A stretch of DNA of 64,000 nucleotides from positions 186,001-250,000 of the forward strand of contig NZ_JAIXTJ010000042.1 of the NCBI RefSeq assembly GCF_027483985.1, written 5' to 3'. Below are positions 34,029-42,890 of the stretch, piece by piece. Position 1 is the first letter of the stretch; each line of letters starts with the position of its first letter. Source of the DNA: Flavobacterium sp. Lineage in GTDB: Bacteria; Bacteroidota; Bacteroidia; Flavobacteriales; Flavobacteriaceae. A program made the position numbers and the translations under genes. Under the pieces are notes generated by a model. That model had not been told where the DNA came from. It searched no databases and saw only the letters and a program-made list of their open reading frames with translations.

Positions 34029-35498
34029 ATGAAAAACTTCAAATTTTCAATGCTATCACTTCGAATTAGGATTTTCCTTTCGATGATTGTATTGATTTTG
34101 ATTGCTTCCATTCTAATGGCTTCGATTTCGGTAATTCAGTTTAAAAATGAAGCTCGAAATTATCATCAAGAACGTCTTGAACGTAAAGAAGATGCTGTAA
34201 AAGAACACATCAATTACATTTTATCTAACACCACTTATCCGTTAACGGAAAAAAATCTGCCGTTGATTTTTAAAGACAAAATCCACGAACTTTCAGATAT
34301 TCATAATGTTGAAATAAACATTTATAGTTTAAATGGAAATCTTTTAAAATCGTCTAAAGCTTCTTTTTCTGTTGATAGTATTTCGCCTCCAATTCAAAAG
34401 TACATTATCAAATTGGTGCAATCTTCTATCGAAAAAAGATATGTCGATATAAAAAGCGTCGACGGAATTAAAAACCGTTCGTCTTACACTCAAATCAAAG
34501 ACGACAAGTTCAAACCACTCGGAATTCTTAACTTACCTTATGTTGACGACGATAGTTTTTATGAAAATGAAATTCAAGAATTCTTAATCCGATTGAGTCA
34601 GGTCTATTTTTTTATGTTGATTATTGCTTTTGCCTTGGCTTACTTTTTAGCATCCTACATTACGCAATCGTTAAAAACCATTTCCGATAAAATCAACGAA
34701 ACCAGTTTAAATCAAAAGAACGAAAAAATTGTAATCGAAGCCAACAGTCGCGAGATTAATTCGTTGATCAAAGCTTATAATGCGATGGTTGACAAATTGG
34801 AAGAAAGTGCCACAATGTTAGCACAAAGCGAACGAGAACAAGCTTGGCGTGAAATGGCAAAACAAGTGGCTCACGAGATTAAAAATCCGCTTACGCCAAT
34901 GCGATTGACGGTTCAAAGTTTTGAAAGAAAATTCAACCCAGAAGATCCTGATTTAAAACAAAAACTGAACGATTATACCAAAACATTAATTCAGCAAATT
35001 GATACGATGACTTCGGTTGCTTCGGCTTTTTCAAATTTTGCTTCGATGCCAGCACAACAAAATGAAACTTTAAATGTGGTTGAAGTAGTAGAATTTTCAT
35101 TAGATATTTTTAATGAAGAATACATCACATTTGAAAGCAAGGAAGAAGAAATTATCACAATAATGGATAGAACGCAGTTGATTAGAATCATAACCAATTT
35201 GGTCAAAAATGCCATTCAAGCCATTCCTGATGAACAAACAGAAAAATCAATTTTGGTTGCCGTAAAACGAGAAGAAAATAACGTAAATATTACGGTAAAA
35301 GACAACGGAATTGGAATCGAAATTGAAAACATTGAACATATTTTTGAACCAAAATTCACCACCAAAACTAGTGGGATGGGGTTAGGTTTAGGAATTATCA
35401 AAAACATTATAGAAAATTACAAAGGAACTATTACATTTGAAACTGAATTCGGAAAAGGAACAACATTTAAGGTTTCGCTTCCAATAATTGAAAAATAA
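34029..35498 (+). CDS. Sensor histidine kinase, NtrY-like
   Basis: This is a 489-residue membrane kinase. Two helices (about 12-33 and 190-212) bracket an extracytoplasmic sensor of about 155 residues. A HAMP-like segment (SLKTISDKINETSLNQK) is followed by the phospho-acceptor His282 in MAKQVAHEIKNPLTPM, then the ATPase domain with N box IRIITNLVKNAIQAIPDEQ, VKDNGIGIEIENIEHIFEPKFTTK and GMGLGLGIIKNI. HEIKNPLTPMRLTVQSFERKF is typical of the NtrY branch. No response regulator is adjacent, so it is an orphan kinase here. Confidence 0.92.
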   Translation: MKNFKFSMLSLRIRIFLSMIVLILIASILMASISVIQFKNEARNYHQERLERKEDAVKEHINYILSNTTYPLTEKNLPLIFKDKIHELSDIHNVEINIYSLNGNLLKSSKASFSVDSISPPIQKYIIKLVQSSIEKRYVDIKSVDGIKNRSSYTQIKDDKFKPLGILNLPYVDDDSFYENEIQEFLIRLSQVYFFMLIIAFALAYFLASYITQSLKTISDKINETSLNQKNEKIVIEANSREINSLIKAYNAMVDKLEESATMLAQSEREQAWREMAKQVAHEIKNPLTPMRLTVQSFERKFNPEDPDLKQKLNDYTKTLIQQIDTMTSVASAFSNFASMPAQQNETLNVVEVVEFSLDIFNEEYITFESKEEEIITIMDRTQLIRIITNLVKNAIQAIPDEQTEKSILVAVKREENNVNITVKDNGIGIEIENIEHIFEPKFTTKTSGMGLGLGIIKNIIENYKGTITFETEFGKGTTFKVSLPIIEK

Positions 35499-35505
35499 AA
35501 ATTTA

Positions 35506-35602
35506 GAGCGAATGGTTCGGGCATTTTAGCAATCCTTTTTCCTGCTTTCATCCCAAAACTTTGCTAAAATGCAAAGGTTTTTCCTTTCAATCAGGGCTAA
35601 AT
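35506..35602. repeat. Dispersed structured repeat, copy 2 (3' of the kinase gene)
   Basis: Read on the plus strand it starts 8 bases after the kinase stop with GAGCGAATGG and ends with ATCAGGGCTAAA, matching copy 1 (23465-23560, minus strand) in the conserved blocks. Its central hairpin is CTTTGC-TAAAAT-GCAAAG, different in sequence from the CTCGC/GCGAG stem of copy 1 but equally paired and followed by GTTTTTCC. Confidence 0.75.
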
Positions 35603-35624
35603 AATAAACTTATTACAAAAAATC

Positions 35625-36407
35625 ATGAACTTCGAAAACATTCTTATTACTTCAGAAAACGGAATTGGGCAAATTACAATCAATCGTCCGTCAAAATTAA
35701 ATGCGCTAAATGTGGCAACCATTCAAGAATTACACAACGCTTTTGAAAAACTAGATGCCGATGCTACTACCAAAGTTATTATTGTAACCGGTGAAGGTGA
35801 AAAAGCATTTGTTGCTGGCGCAGATATTTCTGAATTTGCAAATTTTTCTGTAGAAGAAGGAGCACAATTGGCACAACAAGGTCAAGAATTGTTATTCGAT
35901 TTTGTTGAAAATTTAAAAACTCCTGTTATTGCTGCTGTCAACGGATTTGCACTTGGTGGCGGATTAGAATTAGCAATGGCGTGTCATTTTAGAGTAGCTT
36001 CAGACAATGCTAAAATGGGTTTGCCTGAAGTTTCGCTTGGTGTAATACCAGGTTATGGCGGAACGCAGAGATTACCTCAACTAGTAGGAAAAGGTCGCGC
36101 TATGGAATTAGTAATGACCGCAGGAATGATAGATGCTGAAACCGCAAAAAACTATGGTTTAGTAAACCACGTTGTTCCTCAAGCTGAATTAATTGAATTT
36201 GCAAAAGGAATTGCTTCAAAAATTATGCGTAATTCTCCAGTAGCTATTGGATTGGCAATCAAAGCAATAAACGCTAATTTCAAAGACGGCGTTGATGGTT
36301 ACAAAACCGAAATAAAAAACTTTGGAAAATGCTTCGGAACAGAAGATTTCAAAGAAGGAACAACCGCTTTTTTAGAAAAAAGAAAAGCCGACTTTAAAGG
36401 GAAATAA
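35625..36407 (+). CDS. Enoyl-CoA hydratase/isomerase family protein
   Basis: This is a 260-residue crotonase-fold enzyme, probably an enoyl-CoA hydratase in fatty-acid oxidation. The oxyanion-hole segments AFVAGADISEFA and NGFALGGGLELAMACHFRVAS are present, as are both catalytic-position Glu residues (GGGLELAMAC and LPEVSLGVIPGYGGTQRLPQLVG). The C-terminal helix holds EDFKEGTTAFLEKRKADFKGK, usual in hydratases. Confidence 0.93.
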   Translation: MNFENILITSENGIGQITINRPSKLNALNVATIQELHNAFEKLDADATTKVIIVTGEGEKAFVAGADISEFANFSVEEGAQLAQQGQELLFDFVENLKTPVIAAVNGFALGGGLELAMACHFRVASDNAKMGLPEVSLGVIPGYGGTQRLPQLVGKGRAMELVMTAGMIDAETAKNYGLVNHVVPQAELIEFAKGIASKIMRNSPVAIGLAIKAINANFKDGVDGYKTEIKNFGKCFGTEDFKEGTTAFLEKRKADFKGK

Positions 36408-36420
36408 GATATTTAGTAAT

Positions 36421-36469
36421 CAGTCGCAGTTTTCAGTCGCAATAATTGCCAACTGAAAACTGCGTACTG
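36421..36469. terminator. Long hairpin between convergent genes
   Basis: CAGTCGCAGTTTTCAGT (36421-36437) pairs with ACTGAAAACTGCGTACTG (36452-36469), with one bulged base. It lies between the convergent enoyl-CoA hydratase and HD genes, where it may stop transcription from either side. The T run after it (about 36477) is short and inside the HD gene, so it may simply be a repeat. Confidence 0.5.
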
Positions 36470-36473
36470 AACA

Positions 36474-37118
36474 CTATTTTTCCCCATCCCATTCTGCGTA
36501 AAACTGAGACAAGAATAGTTCCATAAATTTGTGTCTTTCTTGTGCCAATTGTTTTCCAGTTTTGGTATTCATTTTATCTTTTAACAACAACAATTTTTCA
36601 TAAAAATGATTGATTGTTGGTGCTTCACTTTTTTTATACTCTTCCTTGCTCATATTGAGTTTAGGAGCGATTTCTGGATTATATAGTTGTCTGTTTTTGA
36701 AACCACCGTAATTAAAGGTTCTTGCAATTCCGATTGCTCCAATCGCGTCTAATCTATCGGCATCTTGAACAATTTCTAGTTCAATTGAGTTGAATTTCTT
36801 TTCAAAATTCCCTCCTTTGAAAGAGATATTTTCGATAATATTTACAACATGAACAATGATTTCTTCTGATGCTTTTTGAGATTCTAAAAAAACTCTAGCC
36901 ACTTTTGGTCCAACTGTTTCATCACCATCATTAAACTTACTATCAGCAATATCGTGCAGCAACGCTCCAAGTTTTACAATTTGAATATCACAAACTTCAT
37001 CTTGCGCTATTAACAAAGCATTTTTGTAAACTCTTTCTATATGAAACCAATCGTGACCAGCTTCAGCATTTTCTAGTTTTTGTTTTACAAATAAAATCGT
37101 GTTGTCTATTAAACTCAT
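36474..37118 (-). CDS. HD-domain metal-dependent phosphohydrolase
   Basis: This is a 214-residue cytosolic HD hydrolase of the YedJ-like group. The metal-binding pattern is AGHDWFHIERVYKNALLIA (first His), LGALLHDIADSKFND (HD dyad) and IVQDADRLDAIGAIGIARTF (distal Asp), followed by NHFYEKLLLLKDKMNTKTGKQLAQERHKFM. These proteins hydrolyse nucleotides or other phosphate esters; the substrate is not known. Confidence 0.9.
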   Translation of the reverse strand: MSLIDNTILFVKQKLENAEAGHDWFHIERVYKNALLIAQDEVCDIQIVKLGALLHDIADSKFNDGDETVGPKVARVFLESQKASEEIIVHVVNIIENISFKGGNFEKKFNSIELEIVQDADRLDAIGAIGIARTFNYGGFKNRQLYNPEIAPKLNMSKEEYKKSEAPTINHFYEKLLLLKDKMNTKTGKQLAQERHKFMELFLSQFYAEWDGEK

Positions 37119-37133
37119 TTGAATTCTTCTATA

Positions 37134-37167
37134 TTAAAAATGTTGCCTTGAAAGTCTCAAGACAACA
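37134..37167 (-). terminator. Intrinsic terminator of the acyl-ACP desaturase gene
   Basis: On the minus strand TGTTGTCTTGA-N5-TCAAGGCAACA forms an 11-bp stem (one G-U pair; 37141-37167) followed by ATTTTTAA. It lies 34 bases after the desaturase stop. Confidence 0.7.
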
Positions 37168-37200
37168 TCTATTTTCTATATTCTTTTATCTATTTTCTAT

Positions 37201-38190
37201 TTATTTCACCAAAGCAGGTTGTACCCATTTAAAAATATAGTTTTCATCAGGTAAAACCAATCTTTCCGAGATTTTAGCCATTCTTCCTGGTAACTTCATT
37301 AAATAATCTCTTGCTTTTTCAGCTTCGTCAGTAAGATTTGCTATTTTATCAATTTGCCATTTATCAATTAATTTTTGCATAATCTCCACATAATCATTAG
37401 CTGTATAAACACCTATTTTTTGAGCAGAATTGGAGAATTGCTCAAAAGCAGCTCCTATTTTCTCGCCTGATTCTCTTAAGAAAACTGCTGGCATTGTGAT
37501 TTTTTGTTTCATCATGTATTGAAAAGCCAACATCATTTCGGACGGATCAACTTTAAAAATTTGATCAACAAATTCGCAATAAGCGTGATGATGACGCATT
37601 TCGTCACCTGCAATTAATTTACAAACCTTCGCTAATTTCTTGTCTCCATAATCTTTAGCTATTTGTGAAACTCTATTGTGTGACACATAAGTGGCTAATT
37701 CTTGAAAACTTGTATAAACAAAGTTTTTATAAGGATCACGACCTGTTCCAATATCAAATCCGTCAGCAATTAAATGCTGCGTTGTAACCTCAACTTCACG
37801 CATGTTTACTCGGCCAGACAGGTATAAATATTTATTCAACAAATCACCGTGACGGTTCTCTTCACTCGTCCATTGGCGAATCCATCTTGACCAACCGTTA
37901 CGTTCTACATTGTCTATTCCTTCCACATCCATTAACCAAGATTCATAGGTAGGAAGTGCTTCTTCTGTAATTGTATCACCAACCATTGCTACCCAAAAAT
38001 CATAAGGTAAATCTTTGGCAATTTCTTGAATTTCTTTTACATCTTCAAAGAAAGTATCGCTTTGTGCATCGGGCAAAAAATCAGAAGGTTGCCAAATAGT
38101 TTCAATTGGAATTAAAAATTTATCGACAAACTCGTCAACTTTGGTATCTAGAAACTGCATTACTTCTAGACGAACATTTTTTATGGACAT
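37201..38190 (-). CDS. Acyl-ACP desaturase
   Basis: This is a soluble di-iron desaturase that introduces a double bond into acyl-ACP, as in plastid stearoyl-ACP desaturase. It has 329 residues from MSIKNVRLEVMQF; the longer reading to 38259 overlaps the acyltransferase gene. The iron ligands lie in TSEENRHGDLLNKYL (EENRH) and GDEMRHHHAYCEF (DEMRH), with RNGWSRWIRQW and TSFQELATYVSHNR also typical. The adjacent PlsC gene suggests a joint role in membrane unsaturation. Confidence 0.93.
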   Translation of the reverse strand: MSIKNVRLEVMQFLDTKVDEFVDKFLIPIETIWQPSDFLPDAQSDTFFEDVKEIQEIAKDLPYDFWVAMVGDTITEEALPTYESWLMDVEGIDNVERNGWSRWIRQWTSEENRHGDLLNKYLYLSGRVNMREVEVTTQHLIADGFDIGTGRDPYKNFVYTSFQELATYVSHNRVSQIAKDYGDKKLAKVCKLIAGDEMRHHHAYCEFVDQIFKVDPSEMMLAFQYMMKQKITMPAVFLRESGEKIGAAFEQFSNSAQKIGVYTANDYVEIMQKLIDKWQIDKIANLTDEAEKARDYLMKLPGRMAKISERLVLPDENYIFKWVQPALVK

Positions 38191-38236
38191 TATATATGTA
38201 TTATAGACTTTAGATTTGAGACAAAATAAAATCTGA

Positions 38237-38971
38237 TTATTTATGTAAGGATTGAACAACAGCTTGTTCTGTTTTTTCGATTAAATCTTCAAATGAAAAA
38301 TCTGCTACTGCCATTGGTTCGTGGATAATAAATTCTAACCTATTTCCTAAACCCATCGGAAAAGCACCAAATTTAACCATTTTCCATGAATTATTAATAG
38401 AAATTGGCACAACATAGGCCGAAGGAGCATATTTGCATAATATTTTTAATCCGCTTTGTGCGAATTCTTTTGGTTTTCCGTCTTTACTTCTAGTTCCTTC
38501 CGGAAAAATTACTGCCGATCGATTGTGTTTTTCAATATATTCAGACAAACCTTTTATCGTTGGAATGGCTTGTTTTGGATCTTTTCTATCAATCAAAACA
38601 GAACCACCGTGACGCAGATTAAATGAAACACTTGGAATTCCTCTTCCTAATTCTTTTTTACTAACAAACTTGGCGTGAAACTTTCTTAAATACCAAATCA
38701 TTCCAATGATATCATACATACTTTGGTGATTAGCAACAAAAATAATTGGTGCACCTTTAGGAATTTTATTGATGTTTCTAAAAACAAACCAAGTTCCCAA
38801 AAGATTGGTGCATTTTACTAGAAAAAAATTCAAATAATCTACGCTTTTTTTATGTGCTTGATATCCAAAAACATTCAAACAAATCCATTGAATGGGATGA
38901 AAAATTACAAGAAACAATCCAAAACACAAATAATAAATTACTGAAATTGGATAAGAAATTAGCTTCTCCAT
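38237..38971 (-). CDS. 1-acyl-sn-glycerol-3-phosphate acyltransferase (PlsC family), paralogue 1
   Basis: This is a 244-residue membrane acyltransferase that acylates lysophosphatidic acid or a related acceptor. N-terminal helix about 9-35; block I is VANHQSMYDIIG (HxxxxD with NHQSMYD), block II GSVLIDRKDPKQAI, block III VIFPEGTRSKDGK, and block IV YVVPISINNSW. It lies 46 bases upstream of the acyl-ACP desaturase on the same strand. A second PlsC-type gene is at 42889. Confidence 0.92.
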   Translation of the reverse strand: MEKLISYPISVIYYLCFGLFLVIFHPIQWICLNVFGYQAHKKSVDYLNFFLVKCTNLLGTWFVFRNINKIPKGAPIIFVANHQSMYDIIGMIWYLRKFHAKFVSKKELGRGIPSVSFNLRHGGSVLIDRKDPKQAIPTIKGLSEYIEKHNRSAVIFPEGTRSKDGKPKEFAQSGLKILCKYAPSAYVVPISINNSWKMVKFGAFPMGLGNRLEFIIHEPMAVADFSFEDLIEKTEQAVVQSLHK

Positions 38972-39105
38972 AGTTGAAAAAAATTTGTTGGCTAAAGTAA
39001 TAAATATATTTTGGATGGAATTGTTTAAAACTCATTTGTATAAACTTCATTTACATTCTTTTTTTATTTATTTTTACAACTTTAAAAGCCAAAAATATAG
39101 AAAAT

Positions 39106-40110
39106 ATGAGTTCAGAAAAAGATGCAAAATTAAAAGCGTTACAACTTACGCTAGACAAATTAGACAAAACCTACGGAAAAGGAACCGTAATGAAAATGGG
39201 CGATAAAGCTATTGAAGAAGTAGAAACTATTTCGTCAGGTTCATTAGGTTTAGATTTAGCTTTAGGTGTAAACGGATATCCAAAAGGAAGAATTATAGAA
39301 ATATATGGTCCAGAATCTTCAGGTAAAACTACTTTAACGCTTCACGCTATTGCTGAAGCTCAAAAAGCAGGAGGAATTGCAGCATTTATTGATGCAGAAC
39401 ACGCTTTTGATAGAAATTATGCTGAAAAACTGGGCGTTGATATTGAAAATTTAATCATTTCACAACCCGATAATGGTGAACAAGCTTTAGAAATTGCTGA
39501 AAACCTTATCCGTTCAGGTGCAATTGACATTGTGGTTATTGACTCGGTTGCTGCTTTAACACCAAAAAGTGAAATTGAAGGAGAAATGGGTGATTCTAAA
39601 ATGGGATTACATGCTCGTTTAATGTCACAAGCTTTAAGAAAATTAACAGGAACGATTAGTAAAACACATTGTACGGTATTTTTCATCAACCAGTTGAGAG
39701 AGAAAATCGGCGTAATGTTTGGAAATCCTGAGACTACAACAGGAGGAAATGCATTGAAATTTTATGCTTCTGTTAGATTAGACATTCGTCGTTCTTCTCA
39801 AATTAAAGATGGTGAAAATGTTATCGGTAACAGAACTAAAGTAAAAGTAGTTAAAAACAAAGTGGCACCACCATTTAAAACTGCTGAATTCGACATCATG
39901 TATGGAGAAGGTGTTTCAAAAACAGGTGAAATTCTTGATTTAGCGGTCGAATTTGAGGTAGTTAAAAAAGCTGGATCTTGGTTTAGTTATGGCGATACCA
40001 AATTAGGTCAAGGCCGTGATGCGGTGAAATCTTTAATTAAAGACAATCCAGAATTAGCTGATGAATTAGAACTTAAAATCAAAGCATTGATTAAAGAAAA
40101 TAACGCTTAA
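39106..40110 (+). CDS. recA: Recombinase RecA
   Basis: RecA forms filaments on single-stranded DNA for recombination and SOS induction. It has 334 residues. Walker A is GPESSGKT (68-75), the Walker B region is [15 protein letters not shown], and the conserved [41 protein letters not shown] and [12 protein letters not shown] are all present. The C-terminus is short and lacks the long acidic tail of E. coli RecA. A strong terminator follows. Confidence 0.98.
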   Translation: MSSEKDAKLKALQLTLDKLDKTYGKGTVMKMGDKAIEEVETISSGSLGLDLALGVNGYPKGRIIEIYGPESSGKTTLTLHAIAEAQKAGGIAAFIDAEHAFDRNYAEKLGVDIENLIISQPDNGEQALEIAENLIRSGAIDIVVIDSVAALTPKSEIEGEMGDSKMGLHARLMSQALRKLTGTISKTHCTVFFINQLREKIGVMFGNPETTTGGNALKFYASVRLDIRRSSQIKDGENVIGNRTKVKVVKNKVAPPFKTAEFDIMYGEGVSKTGEILDLAVEFEVVKKAGSWFSYGDTKLGQGRDAVKSLIKDNPELADELELKIKALIKENNA

Positions 40111-40119
40111 AAATAAATT

Positions 40120-40143
40120 ATCCGCTTCGGCGGATTTTTTTTT
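40120..40143 (+). terminator. Intrinsic terminator of recA
   Basis: ATCCGC-TTCG-GCGGAT (40120-40135) with a UUCG-type tetraloop is followed by eight T residues, ten bases after the recA stop. Confidence 0.9.
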
Positions 40144-40203
40144 ACATTTATACGCAACCTTTTTAACTTTTTTGCATCCTATTAAAAAATCAAAGATTTT
40201 GAT

Positions 40204-40611
40204 ATGAAAAGAATATTGTTTTTACTGCTGGTTTCTTCGTTGCTTTTCTCTTGTGAGGTAAGTGATGACCAGAATTATAGCTATGAAATAAACCCTGTTT
40301 TTCAGGTAATAATGCCTACTGAATTTGCTAAAGATAGTGTGACTAACATCACTGTAAAATACAAACGTCCGTCATCGTGTCATTTATTTAGTAAGTTTTA
40401 TTTTGAATCGAGTGGTTTCGTAAGAAACGTTGCGGTTGAAAATATAAAAGTAGAACAAGACAATTGTCAAACTGATAATCAAACTGTTTTAGAAATGCCT
40501 TTGCCCTTTCTTCCAAAAACTATAGGAACTTATCATTTCAAGTTTTGGACCGGAACCGATGCGCAAGGTGTTGATAATTATTTAGAATATGATGTAGTTG
40601 TAGACCATTAA
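40204..40611 (+). CDS. Lipoprotein of unknown function upstream of an ECF sigma gene
   Basis: This is a 135-residue lipoprotein with lipobox LLFS-Cys17. The mature part looks like one Ig-like beta sandwich: EINPVFQVIMPTEFAKDSVTNITVKYKRPSSCHLF, then strands ending NYLEYDVVVDH, with two further Cys that may pair. I do not recognise the family. It ends ten bases before the sigma factor start and probably belongs to the same operon, so it could be a sensor partner of the sigma/anti-sigma pair; that is inference. Confidence 0.75.
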   Translation: MKRILFLLLVSSLLFSCEVSDDQNYSYEINPVFQVIMPTEFAKDSVTNITVKYKRPSSCHLFSKFYFESSGFVRNVAVENIKVEQDNCQTDNQTVLEMPLPFLPKTIGTYHFKFWTGTDAQGVDNYLEYDVVVDH

Positions 40612-40621
40612 AACAAAGCTC

Positions 40622-41173
40622 TTGAGTTTAGAACAATTAATACATGATTGTAAAAAAAATGATATCAAAGCACAAGAACAATTGTATAGGCAATATGCAC
40701 CCAAAATGTTCTCTGTTTGCTTGAAATATTCACGCAATTATGCCGAAGCTCAAGATCATTTACAAGATGGTTTTTTATTGGTTTTTGAAAAAATTACTTC
40801 ATTTGAATTCAAAGGCTCTTTTGACGGATGGATTAAACGAGTAATGGTCAATCAAGTTCTGCAACAATATAGAAACAAAAGTTTTTTAAGTCCGATAGAT
40901 GAAGATATTGCTGATGAAGTTGAAGTTGAAATAGAAGAGGATGTATCGATGGAGTTTTTGATGAAAATAATTCAAGAATTGCCAGATAGGTATCGCTTAG
41001 TTTTTAATCTTAATGTATTTGAAAACTATTCCCACCAAGAAATTGCCGACGCACTTGGTATTACCGTTGGAACATCAAAATCTAATCTATCAAGAGCTAA
41101 AATGATATTGAAAGAAAAAATTGAATCCCGAAATGTCGGTGCGGGCAATGTAAAAATGCCTTCTGTAAAATGA
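40622..41173 (+). CDS. ECF-type RNA polymerase sigma factor (TTG start)
   Basis: This is a 183-residue sigma-70 family protein with region 2 (about 20-85: LYRQYAPKMFSVCLKYSRNYAEAQDHLQDGFLLVFEKI, then GWIKRVMVNQVLQQYR) and region 4 (about 118-167: ELPDRYRLVFNLNVFENYSHQEIADALGITVGTSKSNLSRAK). There is no ATG near the start; the TTG at 40622 gives the normal SLEQLIHDCKKND beginning. The stop overlaps the ATG of the next gene by four bases (ATGA), coupling it to the predicted anti-sigma factor. Confidence 0.93.
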   Translation: MSLEQLIHDCKKNDIKAQEQLYRQYAPKMFSVCLKYSRNYAEAQDHLQDGFLLVFEKITSFEFKGSFDGWIKRVMVNQVLQQYRNKSFLSPIDEDIADEVEVEIEEDVSMEFLMKIIQELPDRYRLVFNLNVFENYSHQEIADALGITVGTSKSNLSRAKMILKEKIESRNVGAGNVKMPSVK

Positions 41174-42801
41174 GTGAAAGAAAAAATATAAATAAACTTT
41201 TTCAAGAAAAATTTGAAAACCAAGAAGTGATGCCAGAAGAATTCATCTGGGATAACATCGAACTCAAATTAAAGGAAAAGAAGAAAAGAAGAGTCATTCC
41301 GTTTTGGTGGAAATTGTCTGGTATTGCAGCTGCTTTAGTACTTGGTTTTTTCGCTTACAACAGTTTTGAAACATCTAATCAAAATGCGATAGTAAATCAG
41401 GAGAAAAGTGGAAATGAAAAATCAAATGATGTTGTAAAAGAAAATTCTAACCCAGTTGTTAAGAACGAAACTAAAATCATAAATTCTAATAATTCTAAAA
41501 CCATTTCATCTGATAGCAACGTAAATAATATTGTTGTAGCAAAAGAATCTAATTTACAATCGAACGAGCAAAGTAAATCAAATTCTAAAAATAATAAAGC
41601 TACTATAAAATCAACTATTGAAAGTCAAGTTGCTAATTCTGAAATAAATAAAAAATCATTTGATGAAAGTGATAAAATAAAATCAGCTTCTAATAATCAA
41701 ATAGCAAACTATAGTTCTAAAAAAGATAAGAAAAGAAAAACATCATTGAAATTGAGTAACACTAATGTTGTTGATGCTGTTGCTTTTGAAAAAAACAACG
41801 GTTTAAAAGATAAAAACAAAAGTAACAACTCCACTACAAACGAAGTCTTAGTTCAACAAGATTTGAAAGAAAAGGAAAAAAATAATAGTGTTGTTGATAA
41901 AATTGTAAACCCATCAAAAGAAAACAACGCTATTGTAAGGAATACAACATCTGATAAAAAAACATCTGTTTTAAATGATAAAATTGATGAAACCATAATT
42001 AAAAAAATTGACTCAACATCAATTGCTAGTGTTGAGCCAAATGCGCTGGAAGAATTGCTAAAAGAAAAAGAAAAGCAAATAGTTACTGAACAAAAAATAA
42101 ATAGGTGGCAAGTTACCTCTAATGTTGCGCCTATTTATTTTAGTTCAACTAGTGAAGGTTCGCCGCTTGATAACAAGTTGCAAAACAATGACAAACAATA
42201 CTCTGCTTCTAATATTAGTTACGGAATTGGTGTAAATTATGCCTTAAATAAAAAACTAAAAATAAGAACAGGAGTTAATGTTTTAAGTGTTGATTACGAT
42301 ACCAATGGTATTTTATATTATCAAACGTCAAATGTAAGTAGTCGTTTGAGTGGTTTAAATCCAAATGTTCCTGGTTCACTTTTGGTTATTGAAAGTTTGA
42401 GTAATGTGACTCCGTTTTTTAATAGACCTATTCAAAAATTTGAAGGTACTTTAAACCAAAAATTAGGCTACATTGAAATGCCATTAGAGGTCACTTATAA
42501 AATTTTGGATAAAAATTTTGGAATCGATTTAATTGGAGGAATGAGTACTTTGGTGCTTAACAGAAACGAAATTTTCCTTCAATCGTCAGAGCTAAATTTA
42601 AAAATTGGTGAAGCTAATAACCTGAACAATGTTCACTTTAGTGGTAACTTAGGTTTAGGATTAAAATATGGTTTCTTTAAACGTTTAGAAGCGCGAATTG
42701 AACCTGTTTTTAAATATCAAATAAATACTTTTAATAATGATGCAGGGAATTTCAAACCTTTTGTGTTTGGAGTTTATTCAGGATTAAATTTTACATTTTA
42801 A
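41170..42801 (+). CDS. Predicted dual-membrane-spanning anti-sigma factor
   Basis: This 543-residue protein has an unusual order of parts. Residues 1-43 are a cytoplasmic anti-sigma-like segment (NINKLFQEKFENQEVMPEEFIWDNIELKLKEKKKRR), and 45-65 one inner-membrane helix. Residues 66 to about 312 are a disordered N/K/S-rich linker. From about 315 to the end is an outer-membrane beta-barrel domain (NRWQVTSNVAPIYF, YGIGVNYALNKKLKIRTGVNVLSVDYD, GLGLKYGFFKRLEARIEPVFKYQ) ending in Phe as outer-membrane proteins do. It would span both membranes and could relay outer-membrane events to the sigma factor encoded just upstream. Anti-sigma factors of this layout have been reported in Bacteroides; the ligand here is unknown. 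Confidence 0.78.
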   Translation: MSERKNINKLFQEKFENQEVMPEEFIWDNIELKLKEKKKRRVIPFWWKLSGIAAALVLGFFAYNSFETSNQNAIVNQEKSGNEKSNDVVKENSNPVVKNETKIINSNNSKTISSDSNVNNIVVAKESNLQSNEQSKSNSKNNKATIKSTIESQVANSEINKKSFDESDKIKSASNNQIANYSSKKDKKRKTSLKLSNTNVVDAVAFEKNNGLKDKNKSNNSTTNEVLVQQDLKEKEKNNSVVDKIVNPSKENNAIVRNTTSDKKTSVLNDKIDETIIKKIDSTSIASVEPNALEELLKEKEKQIVTEQKINRWQVTSNVAPIYFSSTSEGSPLDNKLQNNDKQYSASNISYGIGVNYALNKKLKIRTGVNVLSVDYDTNGILYYQTSNVSSRLSGLNPNVPGSLLVIESLSNVTPFFNRPIQKFEGTLNQKLGYIEMPLEVTYKILDKNFGIDLIGGMSTLVLNRNEIFLQSSELNLKIGEANNLNNVHFSGNLGLGLKYGFFKRLEARIEPVFKYQINTFNNDAGNFKPFVFGVYSGLNFTF

Positions 42802-42860
42802 GTTAGGTTAGGTTAGATTAAATTAGTTAAGTGATGTTATTGCTTTCGAGTAATAACAGA

Positions 42861-42890
42861 AAAGAGCGCTTTAGTTAGGCGCTCTTTTTT
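42861..42890. terminator. Terminator after the anti-sigma gene, usable from both sides
   Basis: AAAGAGCGC-N9-GCGCTCTTT (42861-42887) followed by TTT on the plus strand; the minus strand has TTTT then C. It lies between convergent genes and touches the stop of the PlsC gene. Confidence 0.85.

Noticed and set aside
38191..38259. Longer N-terminus for acyl-ACP desaturase
   Set aside because: It overlaps the 3' end of the upstream acyltransferase gene and has no similarity to the family.
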